18,494 nucleotides of DNA, taken from Bdellovibrionales bacterium. GTDB lineage: Bacteria; Myxococcota; XYA12-FULL-58-9; SYDY01. The stretch covers positions 1-18,494 of the forward strand of contig SYDY01000094.1 of assembly GCA_005801425.1 (NCBI GenBank), in the 5' to 3' direction. Positions 7,410-14,822 of the stretch are shown piece by piece; the first letter of the stretch is position 1, and every line of letters starts with the position of its first letter. A program made the translations under genes and the position numbers. The notes beneath the pieces are model-generated. The model made no database searches. It was given only the letters and a program-made list of their open reading frames with translations, and was not told the DNA's origin.

Positions 7410-7847
7410 CTACCCTTTCATGAAAATAGGAAAACGTGAAAACCATGCGTCGGAAACACCGCCCGCATGCAAAATGTCCCGTACAAAATGGGAACAGTTG
7501 TGTGTCAATCGGTGATAATCCCAACTTGGATTGGCAATGCGATACTCCAAGCGTTGCTGCGCACCTAATGGATTAGGGATCGCGAGCACATGGCGCGTGA
7601 GCTCTTGCTTGCCTGAATTACTCAAGTAAACCCGATAGCCGAGAGATGACAGCGTAAGCACCGAGGTCCCTCCTGGACCTGCCACATGAAAATAATCATC
7701 GCCACCACACAAGAGAACATGTCCAAAGATATTGGGCATATCGCCCTCCACGACAACCACATCCGCAGTCCCTTGAGAAAAGCACTCTGGATAGCAGCGA
7801 ATGGCCGTATTCCCGAAACCATAACAAGATTGAGAAATGTTCCACAT
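7410..7847 (-). CDS. LRAT-like (permuted NlpC/P60 papain fold) putative cysteine hydrolase/acyltransferase
   Basis: A 145-residue protein. Residues 42-60 (GHVLLCGGDDYFHVAGPGG) and 116-122 (HNCSHFV) match the pattern of LRAT/HRASLS proteins: H followed about 11 residues later by a second H in a 'GDxxxHxA' context, then N-C-x-H-F-V. The candidate triad is His43, His54 and Cys118, in the H-H-C order of circularly permuted papain folds. Family members are thioester-forming acyltransferases, phospholipases or amidases. The bacterial substrate is unknown. There is no signal peptide or membrane segment; three cysteines (8, 18, 22) crowd the N-terminus. The start is firm, with AAAGGAGG 5-6 nt upstream. 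It forms a unit with the small membrane protein 4 nt downstream. No database match was checked. Confidence 0.72.
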   Translation of the reverse strand: MWNISQSCYGFGNTAIRCYPECFSQGTADVVVVEGDMPNIFGHVLLCGGDDYFHVAGPGGTSVLTLSSLGYRVYLSNSGKQELTRHVLAIPNPLGAQQRLEYRIANPSWDYHRLTHNCSHFVRDILHAGGVSDAWFSRFPIFMKG

Positions 7848-8041
7848 GAGATCCTCCTTTTGAGATCACATGCAAAATCCATACCTCTTGCTTATAGGCA
7901 CATGACTCCCATATCCTCCCCAGGGTGCAGTCTTGGATATGTCGGCGACCTTTCAGGCGTTGAACATACATCACCCAAGAAAGCGTAAAAGATTGTGTTT
8001 AACCGCTTTAAGCCCTGATGGGCACGGAGACGGAGGACGCC

Positions 8042-8902
8042 ATGAAACAAACAGTTCTCACCATTCAAGCCCGCAAGGGATCTTCTTCTAAAATCGTCAT
8101 GGTCACGGCATACGACGCCACATTTGCTGGATTGCTTGAAAACGCGGGTGCCGACGTGCTTCTCGTGGGGGATTCGGTCGGCATGGTGGTTCAAGGCCAC
8201 GAGAACACCATCCCTGTCACTTTAGACGACATGGTCTATCATACCCGAGCTGTTGCACGGGGAAGCCATCACGCACTGGTGGTCGCTGATCTTCCATTCA
8301 TGACCTACAAAGAGAGTAGCGTTCAGGCCATGCAAAGCGCCACGCGTTTGATGCAAGACGGACGCGCCCATGCAGTCAAACTCGAAGGCGGACAAGAAAT
8401 CGCCGACAGTGTGCATGCGATAGTCGCCGCCGGCATTCCCGTGATGGGTCACATCGGCCTCACGCCCCAAAGCGTGCATGCGTTGGGTGGCTTTAAAGTA
8501 CAAGGTCGCAAGCAAGAAGCAGCGGCGCTATTACGAGAAGATGCCATCGCTCTTGAAGAAGCCGGATGTTTTGCCCTGGTTCTCGAAGGGATCCCTGCAT
8601 CGCTCGCTGCGCAAATTACACGATCGATCAATATTCCAACCATTGGTATAGGCGCAGGCCCCCACTGCGATGGGCAAGTCCTCGTGTGTTACGATCTCTT
8701 GGGTTTAAATCCACATTTCAAACCTAAGTTTTTAAAACAATATGCACAGCTGCATGAGAACGTCTCCGATGCTGTAAAAAATTACTGCGAAGAAGTACGT
8801 GCTGGAATTTTCCCTGCGTCTGAACACAGTTTCGACGAACCATGGGCCGCGATTAACGACGACGATCTTCCCGAGGGGATCCGTTATGCGGGAAGCCATT
8901 GA
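8042..8902 (+). CDS. panB: 3-methyl-2-oxobutanoate hydroxymethyltransferase
   Basis: A 286-residue enzyme catalysing the first committed step of pantothenate synthesis: 2-oxoisovalerate plus 5,10-methylene-THF to ketopantoate. Family motifs are present: VTAYDATFA near the N-terminus, the metal-binding GDSVGMV block (Asp44), [16 protein letters not shown], the catalytic Glu in LVLEGIPAS and [14 protein letters not shown]. The start at 8042 is preferred over an ATG at 8018 because GGAGG lies 5 nt upstream of it and the N-terminus then matches PanB proteins. The gene overlaps panC by 17 bp, so the pathway pair is translationally coupled. It diverges from the LRAT-like gene across 194 bp in which I see no convincing promoter. 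Confidence 0.97.
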   Translation: MKQTVLTIQARKGSSSKIVMVTAYDATFAGLLENAGADVLLVGDSVGMVVQGHENTIPVTLDDMVYHTRAVARGSHHALVVADLPFMTYKESSVQAMQSATRLMQDGRAHAVKLEGGQEIADSVHAIVAAGIPVMGHIGLTPQSVHALGGFKVQGRKQEAAALLREDAIALEEAGCFALVLEGIPASLAAQITRSINIPTIGIGAGPHCDGQVLVCYDLLGLNPHFKPKFLKQYAQLHENVSDAVKNYCEEVRAGIFPASEHSFDEPWAAINDDDLPEGIRYAGSH

Positions 8903-9728
8903 AATTTTTTATGATGTTGGAAGCATACGCGCATGGTCTGATCGCCATATCGTAAACAAGCAACGTATCGCGCTTGTGCCCACCATGGGCGCATTGCATG
9001 AAGGCCATTTGTCGCTTGTCCGCGAAGCAAAAAAACATGGTGAGCGCGTGCTTGCGAGCATCTTCGTCAATCCGACACAATTTGGACCAAGCGAAGATCT
9101 GGCACGGTATCCACGGGATCTGAATGGCGATGTGGCCAAGCTACATTCGGCCGGATGCGATGCTGTGTTTGCACCATCGCCTGATATCATTTATCCACCC
9201 GGATTTAAGACACGGATCGTCGTAGACGAGTTATCCCAACATCTTTGCGGTGCATCCAGGCCTACGCATTTTTCTGGTGTATGTACTGTTGTGAGCATTT
9301 TGTTTCGTATCACCCGTTGTCATGCTGCTGTCTTTGGAGAAAAAGACTTTCAGCAACTTGCGATCATCAGACGTTTGACACGCGATCTTCATCTTGATGT
9401 GGAGATCATAGGATGTCCCATCGTGCGTGAAAACGATGGTCTCGCCATGAGTTCACGCAATATGAATTTAGCACCCGAAGCACGTCGGCAAGCATCCGTT
9501 TTGTATCAAGCCCTGTGTGCAGCACGAGACTCAGGATATCGCGAAAGGCGTAACTTGATTGAGATCGCCACAGCGATCATCACGCAGGCTTCAGAGGCAC
9601 ACATTGATTATATTGAAGTGGTTGATGCAGAAACACTAGAGCCTATCAATTGCGTGAATAAACCCGCACGTATGGCTCTGGCCGTGAATTTTTTAGGGGC
9701 ACGGTTGATTGATAATATCGAGCTATAA
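8886..9728 (+). CDS. panC: Pantothenate synthetase (pantoate-beta-alanine ligase)
   Basis: A 280-residue enzyme, the usual PanC length, joining pantoate and beta-alanine with ATP through a pantoyl-adenylate. It has the nucleotidyltransferase HIGH motif in [14 protein letters not shown], then [34 protein letters not shown] and the KMSKS-equivalent segment [12 protein letters not shown]. The ATG at 8886 is preceded by GAGGGG and lies inside the last codons of panB. The product feeds coenzyme A synthesis. Two codons at the 3' end overlap the stop of the convergent unknown gene (6 bp). panD is not in the window. Confidence 0.97.
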   Translation: MREAIEIFYDVGSIRAWSDRHIVNKQRIALVPTMGALHEGHLSLVREAKKHGERVLASIFVNPTQFGPSEDLARYPRDLNGDVAKLHSAGCDAVFAPSPDIIYPPGFKTRIVVDELSQHLCGASRPTHFSGVCTVVSILFRITRCHAAVFGEKDFQQLAIIRRLTRDLHLDVEIIGCPIVRENDGLAMSSRNMNLAPEARRQASVLYQALCAARDSGYRERRNLIEIATAIITQASEAHIDYIEVVDAETLEPINCVNKPARMALAVNFLGARLIDNIEL

Positions 9729-10463
9729 AGGATCTGGCATCCCCGGGGGTGCAAAAATCCACGCAATGAATTCATCGAATTCTTCGTCGGTTTCTGGAAA
9801 TTTTCCAGGTTTTACACGACGTGGCCATTCATTAATGCGTTTAAATAATTCACGAAATGTGGCCCGTGGATCGTTGAGAAGCTGCAATCCCGTGCCTCCC
9901 GTCACCACATGCATCAGCAACAGCTTTGCCCGCATTTCTGCCTGCTGCAAACGCTGCAATAAAACGGTGATCCTGCGAATACGCTCAGCCATAGGGCCAC
10001 GCATTTGATCCAGTTGAAACTCGCTGATGCGCGCAAGATCAATATCAGAACCCATGTTTTTCATGAGAGTATCAAGACCCCCTTCATGCAATTCGCCTAG
10101 AATTTCGGTGATGGAATTAAGCGCAGATAACGCCTCAACTTCGGCCTTGGCCCCCACACCCTTGGCAAGAGAAACACCGTCGGCTTTAGAGGAACCCTCA
10201 CGCCTTGGATCGCGTGCCTGCCTTGTGTCCTCTTTTTTAGAAAGATTTTGCTGACTGCCACGATTTTTTTCCGAGGCATCAACACGCTTTTGCATGCCAT
10301 CGATAGCGCGCGCACGGTTCGCTGCATCACTCGCTGATTTTGCAGCCTCTTTTGCAAGGGCCTCCTTGGAACGGAGAACAGCGTTATGGGCATCATCGGC
10401 GAAATGATCCTCCGCGCCAAAATCTGCCGGAGGTGCTTGGGGTTCTATGGGTTTAATCGACAT
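9723..10463 (-). CDS. Unknown protein: charged/low-complexity N-terminus, helical C-terminus
   Basis: A 246-residue soluble protein; no family recognised. Residues 1-20 are proline/acid rich and 25-60 are Ala/Lys/Arg-rich and predicted helical. Residues 60-95 are polar and very basic/acidic (probably disordered). Residues 100-210 look like a compact helical domain containing heptad-like QLDQMRGPMAERIRRITVLLQRLQQAE. The C-terminus (FPETDEEFDEFIAWIFAPP) ends acidic then hydrophobic. There is no signal peptide or membrane segment. It follows ssb on the same strand by 51 nt, across a perfect dyad. AAGG stands just before the ATG, and TATACT in that gap might be a -10. Convergent with panC, overlapping 6 bp. 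Confidence 0.75.
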   Translation of the reverse strand: MSIKPIEPQAPPADFGAEDHFADDAHNAVLRSKEALAKEAAKSASDAANRARAIDGMQKRVDASEKNRGSQQNLSKKEDTRQARDPRREGSSKADGVSLAKGVGAKAEVEALSALNSITEILGELHEGGLDTLMKNMGSDIDLARISEFQLDQMRGPMAERIRRITVLLQRLQQAEMRAKLLLMHVVTGGTGLQLLNDPRATFRELFKRINEWPRRVKPGKFPETDEEFDEFIAWIFAPPGMPDPL

Positions 10464-10484
10464 AGGCCTTAAGTATACACCGAA

Positions 10485-10509
10485 ATGACTGTGTCAATGA
10501 CACAGTCAT
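10485..10509. promoter_or_regulatory. Perfect 25-bp dyad between ssb and the downstream gene
   Basis: ATGACTGTGTCA (10485-10496) and TGACACAGTCAT (10498-10509) are perfect 12-nt inverted repeats around one base. The dyad begins 5 nt after the ssb stop and ends about 21 nt before the next start on the minus strand. The minus strand reads TTGACA within it and TATACT just downstream (14-nt spacing, too short for a standard promoter). It could be an operator for the downstream gene or a stem-loop terminating ssb mRNA, though only a weak T stretch follows. The odd-length perfect symmetry favours a dimeric-protein site, but this is inference. Confidence 0.6.
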
Positions 10510-10514
10510 GTGTC

Positions 10515-10967
10515 TCAAAATGGGACATCGTCATCGGTGATGCCACCAGAAAAACCACCACCCGCTGGGGGTTCGTGGTCATGACCACCGCTTTGTGCAT
10601 CCGAACCACCTTGCGCACCGTGGCCACCTTCACCGCGCCCGCCCCCTAAAAATGTCACTTGGCTGGCGATAATTTCGGTTGTGAAGCGTTTATTGCCGTC
10701 TTTATCTTTCCAATCTCGGGTTTGGATGCGCCCTTCCAAATAGACTTGGCGTCCTTTGCGCAAATATTCGCCGCATAGTTCAGCGGTTTTCCCCCAGACA
10801 ACTATGCGATGCCATTCGGTTTGCTCTTTGCGACTGCCATCTTTATCGGTCCACGATTCGCTCGTGGCCACGTTAAAATTAGCGACAGCTTTGCCGCTTG
10901 GCGTAAAACGCAACTCTACATCACCGCCCAAATTACCAACAATAATCGCTTTGTTAACGCCTGCCAT
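10515..10967 (-). CDS. ssb: Single-stranded DNA-binding protein
   Basis: A 150-residue SSB. The N-terminal OB fold (about residues 1-110) has the family blocks [50 protein letters not shown] and [15 protein letters not shown] flexible Gly-rich linker follows, then the acidic tip DDDVPF, the protein-recruiting tail (consensus DDDIPF) used by replication and repair partners. It coats ssDNA during replication, recombination and repair. I choose the second of two adjacent ATGs because AGGAG then lies 6 nt upstream; the other start adds one Met. It diverges from the FHA operon across about 205 bp and is followed by the dyad repeat. Confidence 0.96.
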   Translation of the reverse strand: MAGVNKAIIVGNLGGDVELRFTPSGKAVANFNVATSESWTDKDGSRKEQTEWHRIVVWGKTAELCGEYLRKGRQVYLEGRIQTRDWKDKDGNKRFTTEIIASQVTFLGGGRGEGGHGAQGGSDAQSGGHDHEPPAGGGFSGGITDDDVPF

Positions 10968-11100
10968 CATAATCTCCTTGGATCAAAGTTATTAACACAC
11001 TTGCCTGACAATCCCAGGGGCTATGCAATGACCGCGCCAACCTACATGAACCCTCAAAAGATCACCCCTATTCCCCAATGAACGCACCTGGATTTCGTTG

Positions 11101-11106
11101 TACAAT
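11101..11106 (+). promoter_or_regulatory. Candidate -10 box (TACAAT) for the FHA operon
   Basis: TACAAT is a good -10 hexamer, 70 nt upstream of the first FHA gene's ATG. ATGAAC lies 17 nt further upstream (11078-11083) as a weak -35 (three of six matches). The gap between the divergent ssb and FHA genes must hold promoters for both directions; no stronger candidate was found by eye. Confidence 0.3.
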
Positions 11107-11175
11107 GCATTCATATGGGTTAGAGGGCGGTTATTTATCCTACCCCCGCCATCCCAGAGCAAGGTTTGTTGAAGG

Positions 11176-12933
11176 ATGTTTACTGTAACCGTTACAGAAA
11201 AAGGTGCCGAGCCGACCATTCTTTCATTTGATCAGAATGAGGTCACCATCGGCCGCGTGCCTGGAAATGATATTATCCTGCCAAAAACCAATATTTCGAA
11301 GCAACACGCAATCATTGAATACAAAACGGACGAAACGTTTGTGGTTACCGATGCTAAGAGCACCAACGGAACCTATGTTAATGCGCGCAAAATCGATGCA
11401 CCCGTGCGACTCATCGCAGGCGATAGGATCTCAGTCGGGGATTTTCTCATTGAAGTATCCATAGAAACAGCGCATCGCTCACAGCCTCATCCCCCGCCGC
11501 CGCCTCATGAAGCCCGTGAATTTGCACTCCCAGAGCCATTCCTGCACTTCACAGAAGAAACACCGCCTTTAGCAACTCCCAATATGGTATTCGCAGCATC
11601 GGACTACACCGATTCGATGCTCTTGCGTATTATTGAAAGTCCCAAGGCGCTCTCCAAAAAAAGTCATAATACTCAAAGTGTGGGCCATTTGGTCGAAAAA
11701 TCAGCCCATCAGGTGCGGAGCCATTTAGGCAAAAAACACGGACTTCCTCCAAACATACCCGTTCCTAGCGATGACCCTGCCGTCGAGGAAGCACTCGAAC
11801 AAGCCGTTCGCGAATTGGTAGCAGATCTGGAAATCAACGGGAAACTTCCTGGAGACCAAGACACCGACAATTTGGTGCATTCGATCCTGATCGAAGCGCT
11901 CTTGCGCTCGCCGTTTGAAGAATTACTGCACGACGAATCGGTACTAGAGATTGTCGTCACCGGGCCCTCCCATATTTTTGCAAGGCGCAATGCCGCACTC
12001 GAACCCTTTGACGGTGCATTTGCCGATGGCCCTGCCATCATTCGAGGCCTCAAAGGTCTTCTGGGTGAACACGCCAAACGTCTTAGCGCCGACAAAACCG
12101 TTTTAGATATCCGACTTGCACGTGGTCTTCATATTCAAGCCCTGCTCCCTCCCTTATGTGAACATCCAACCATTCGTATCAGTCGAACACGCGCAGATGC
12201 CGTTGAACTCGACGATCTGGTGATGGAAGAGTGTCTGGATGCCAACATGGCACAATTTCTAGACGTGTGTGTTCAAGGTCGAAAAAACATCTTATTTTCT
12301 GGGGCTCCAGGAACACGCCGCGTGCAAATCATGTCAGGTGTGGCAGGCATCATTAGTTTCGACGAACGTGTTGTAAGTATTGAAACCCGCGATACCCTCG
12401 GGATCCAGCTTCCTCTGCTAACCCGTGTGCGGCCCTCAGTCACTGAGCGACGCGCAGCACTGATCCACGCCGTTGCCTTCAATCCTGAGCGCATACTCAT
12501 TGACCAGCTTGATCGCACACTGGCTTTTGAGTTTCTTGCAACATTACAATCATGCTGTTGGGGTTCTATGGCGGCCATTGAAGCCAATACGCCGCGTCAA
12601 GCACTTGCGCGTCTGGCCAATTTGGCTATGGCCGGAGAGCATCATCTTAAACCAGAAGCCGCAGATCAATTGGTGAGCGAAGCCATCGATATCGTGGTCC
12701 ATTTGATGCAGTTTGCCGATGGTTCGGAGCGCATCGTACGTATCAGCGAGGTGATGCCCATCATCGAAGGTGAAATCGGCCTACGCGACTTGTTTGTATT
12801 TAAGCCCAATGGACATGCCGACGGTGGACGCGTTACAGGAACATTTGGCCCCACAGGTGCACAGCCTACGTTTTTGAAGGCACTGCAATCTTTGGGGATC
12901 GATATCAATTCACAGATCTTTGAGACAAATTGA
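11176..12933 (+). CDS. FHA domain fused to a degenerate CpaF/TadA-type secretion ATPase domain (pseudo-ATPase)
   Basis: A 585-residue protein. Residues 1-95 are an FHA phosphothreonine-binding domain with its key residues: Gly26-Arg27, Ser41 and His44 in SKQH, Asn64-Gly65 in STNGTYVN. A Pro-rich linker (100-130) follows. Residues ~165-585 resemble CpaF/TadA, the ATPase of Flp/Tad pilus and type II/IV secretion machines. The match includes LVHSILIEALLRSPFEELLHD and C-terminal IVVHLMQFADGSERIVRISEV-type sequence. The catalytic parts are gone: the P-loop position reads SGAPGTRRVQ (375-384) instead of GxxGxGKT/S, the Walker B region reads RILIDQLDR (439-447) instead of the usual R-I-V-V-G-E-x-R-G, and the histidine of TTIHAN is replaced (AAIEAN). 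The reading frame is intact, so it is a pseudoenzyme, not a frameshift. It precedes a double-FHA membrane protein by 15 nt. Confidence 0.87.
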   Translation: MFTVTVTEKGAEPTILSFDQNEVTIGRVPGNDIILPKTNISKQHAIIEYKTDETFVVTDAKSTNGTYVNARKIDAPVRLIAGDRISVGDFLIEVSIETAHRSQPHPPPPPHEAREFALPEPFLHFTEETPPLATPNMVFAASDYTDSMLLRIIESPKALSKKSHNTQSVGHLVEKSAHQVRSHLGKKHGLPPNIPVPSDDPAVEEALEQAVRELVADLEINGKLPGDQDTDNLVHSILIEALLRSPFEELLHDESVLEIVVTGPSHIFARRNAALEPFDGAFADGPAIIRGLKGLLGEHAKRLSADKTVLDIRLARGLHIQALLPPLCEHPTIRISRTRADAVELDDLVMEECLDANMAQFLDVCVQGRKNILFSGAPGTRRVQIMSGVAGIISFDERVVSIETRDTLGIQLPLLTRVRPSVTERRAALIHAVAFNPERILIDQLDRTLAFEFLATLQSCCWGSMAAIEANTPRQALARLANLAMAGEHHLKPEAADQLVSEAIDIVVHLMQFADGSERIVRISEVMPIIEGEIGLRDLFVFKPNGHADGGRVTGTFGPTGAQPTFLKALQSLGIDINSQIFETN

Positions 12934-12948
12934 TAAGGTTTACCCGAC

Positions 12949-14793
12949 ATGGCGCAGATCGTAGTACACAGTCCTCGCGATTCAGAAGCACGTGTTTTCC
13001 CCTTGGTGGATCTTCAGGTCATCATCGGTCGTGATCAGGACGTTGAACTTCCCCTCGATGACACCTCCATTTCAAGGCGCCACGCACGGATATTTTTTGA
13101 AAATTCTGGGCACTATGTGGAAGATTTAGGAAGCGTCAATGGTATATCACTCAATGGACAACCCGTTGCTTCACGCAAACGACTTCGCCCTGGTATGGAA
13201 ATAACTGTCGGCGATTGCCTTCTTGAGTATACATTTACTGCCGAAGAATCTGCACGATTCGCATTGCTTGGGGTATCTCCTGAAGTTGAAGGGGAATTGT
13301 ATCTTCTTCCGAAGGAAGGTGAATCCAGCATTGGCCGAGACAAAGAAGCAAGCATTGTGATCGATCATGCGTCTCTCTCACGCAAACATGCAAGCATTGT
13401 CGTCGATGGCCCTACGGTTGTGATCGAAGATCAAGGAAGCGGCAATGGAACACGCATTGGACGTGACAAAATAAAACGACGCGCCGCACAGCTGGGCGAT
13501 CACATCTTTTTTGGCAACATTGAAATGATACTTACCCATGGGAGCCTTGATCACCCCAAACATCCCCATGCCATTGCCACACCGCGCTGGATATTCATGG
13601 TGATCGGCACCGTGATTGCATTGGGCATCATTGCAGCCGCTGCAAAACGTGTCGCATGGCAGGCACAAGAAGCCACCGGATCCCTGCAAGATGCTTTTGA
13701 CCGCACCGTACGTGCATCCATTGATTCTGCCAAAAAATATACCCAGGAAGGCAAATGGGAAGAAGCAAGTACAGCCTATACACAAGCTTTGGATCGCGAC
13801 CCTATCAATCCTGATGCACTCAAAGGGCTTCTACAAGCGGAACAAGACACTGCCGATGCACGCTTGATTTCCGATGCAAAAGCCGCCGCACAAAATCCGA
13901 CAAAACTTCCTGAAGCAATCACCATCCTAACCCGAATCACTGCCGGAAGTAATTTGTATTCACAAGCACAAACACTTCTTGCGGACCTAACAACTCTAGC
14001 AGAAAAAAACTGGATCCAGGATGCCAATCAAGCCTGTCGTCAAGGACAATGGTCTGCATGCCAACGCTGGGCAGCCGCTATGTTGCGTATTGTTCCGAAT
14101 CACACCGCAGCACGCGCTTTGATCTTCGAAGCCCAAGTAGGCCTGGATCATGAAGGCCAATCTTTTGCACCATGGGGCATGGAAGACACAACATGGCGAC
14201 GGATTGAAACAGATCTGCGTCGACGTCATCCTAATTTCGGGGCACTGCGTGCAGCCATGCGGATGACAAGCGGAGATACAGAAGGTGCACTGCAATTGAT
14301 TTCGCATGCTGGGTCCCAAGGGACCGACCGGATCAGAAATACCATTCAACGCATCAATCAATCGATGGAAATTGGCGCCAAAGCCACCGAAGATGCGCAA
14401 CGAGAACAAGCGATGAATACATTCGAAGGTGCCGTTGCACTATTTGACAGCATGATCCCACCTGTTGTTCCCTCACCAACCCGGCTGGCTATGGCACATC
14501 AGGCAGCCAATGCTGCAGCGCTGCTTGCCGATCACGCGTACCAACGCGGTGATTATCTCAATGCAAAAAAAGCAATCAATCGCGGACTTCTACTGGCACC
14601 TGGCCATGTGGAACTCTTGCGCGAAAAATCGGTGCTAGAAGAACGTGCCAAAGTATTGCTTGATGGCACCGCAGATCAACCGTCAAACGACAATCGTCGC
14701 TGCGGTACACTTCGTGACATTTTGGGAATGATCGACAGCAACACCGAAATATACAAACAAGCGGAACAGATGACAAAATCATGTAAACATTAG
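12949..14793 (+). CDS. Double-FHA, single-pass membrane protein with TPR-rich C-terminal region
   Basis: A 614-residue protein. FHA1 (about 1-95) has Gly27-Arg28, the SRRH block at 42-45 and Asn64-Gly65, but GSVNGIS in place of the usual STNGT. FHA2 (about 105-195) has Gly129-Arg130, SRKH at 144-147 and GNGT at 165-168. One hydrophobic helix lies at about 213-232. The remaining 380 residues are helical, with TPR-like units around 258-292 (KKYTQEGKWEEASTAYTQAL), 352-388 and 520-557. A basic N-side flank suggests FHA domains in the cytoplasm and TPRs outside or in the periplasm. It probably reads phosphothreonine signals and couples them to an envelope assembly. It is co-directional with, and 15 nt after, the FHA/pseudo-ATPase gene. 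No kinase gene is in the window. Confidence 0.88.
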   Translation: MAQIVVHSPRDSEARVFPLVDLQVIIGRDQDVELPLDDTSISRRHARIFFENSGHYVEDLGSVNGISLNGQPVASRKRLRPGMEITVGDCLLEYTFTAEESARFALLGVSPEVEGELYLLPKEGESSIGRDKEASIVIDHASLSRKHASIVVDGPTVVIEDQGSGNGTRIGRDKIKRRAAQLGDHIFFGNIEMILTHGSLDHPKHPHAIATPRWIFMVIGTVIALGIIAAAAKRVAWQAQEATGSLQDAFDRTVRASIDSAKKYTQEGKWEEASTAYTQALDRDPINPDALKGLLQAEQDTADARLISDAKAAAQNPTKLPEAITILTRITAGSNLYSQAQTLLADLTTLAEKNWIQDANQACRQGQWSACQRWAAAMLRIVPNHTAARALIFEAQVGLDHEGQSFAPWGMEDTTWRRIETDLRRRHPNFGALRAAMRMTSGDTEGALQLISHAGSQGTDRIRNTIQRINQSMEIGAKATEDAQREQAMNTFEGAVALFDSMIPPVVPSPTRLAMAHQAANAAALLADHAYQRGDYLNAKKAINRGLLLAPGHVELLREKSVLEERAKVLLDGTADQPSNDNRRCGTLRDILGMIDSNTEIYKQAEQMTKSCKH

Positions 14794-14796
14794 AGA

Positions 14797-14822
14797 GGTT
14801 CGCGAGCCGCCCCTACAAAAGA
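14797..14822. repeat. Dispersed GC-rich palindromic repeat, copy 2 (between convergent genes)
   Basis: GGTTCG/CGAGCC (14797-14808) is a palindrome with one wobble mismatch. It is followed by CCGCCCCTACAAAAGA (14807-14822), identical to 6863-6878. On the minus strand the TAG of this block is the stop codon of the polyprenyl synthase gene. It fills the whole gap between two convergent genes and may act as a two-way terminator. Confidence 0.72.

Noticed and set aside
11183-11197. CTGTAAC C GTTACAG palindrome at the start of the FHA/pseudo-ATPase gene
   Set aside because: It lies within codons for the alternating Thr-Val sequence TVTVTE, which produces such symmetry by itself. No second copy is seen, so an operator is not supported.
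12301-12345. Frameshift or assembly error as the cause of the missing Walker A motif
   Set aside because: Homology to CpaF continues in the same frame before and after, and the Walker B and TTIHAN-type positions are independently altered. A single indel cannot explain this.
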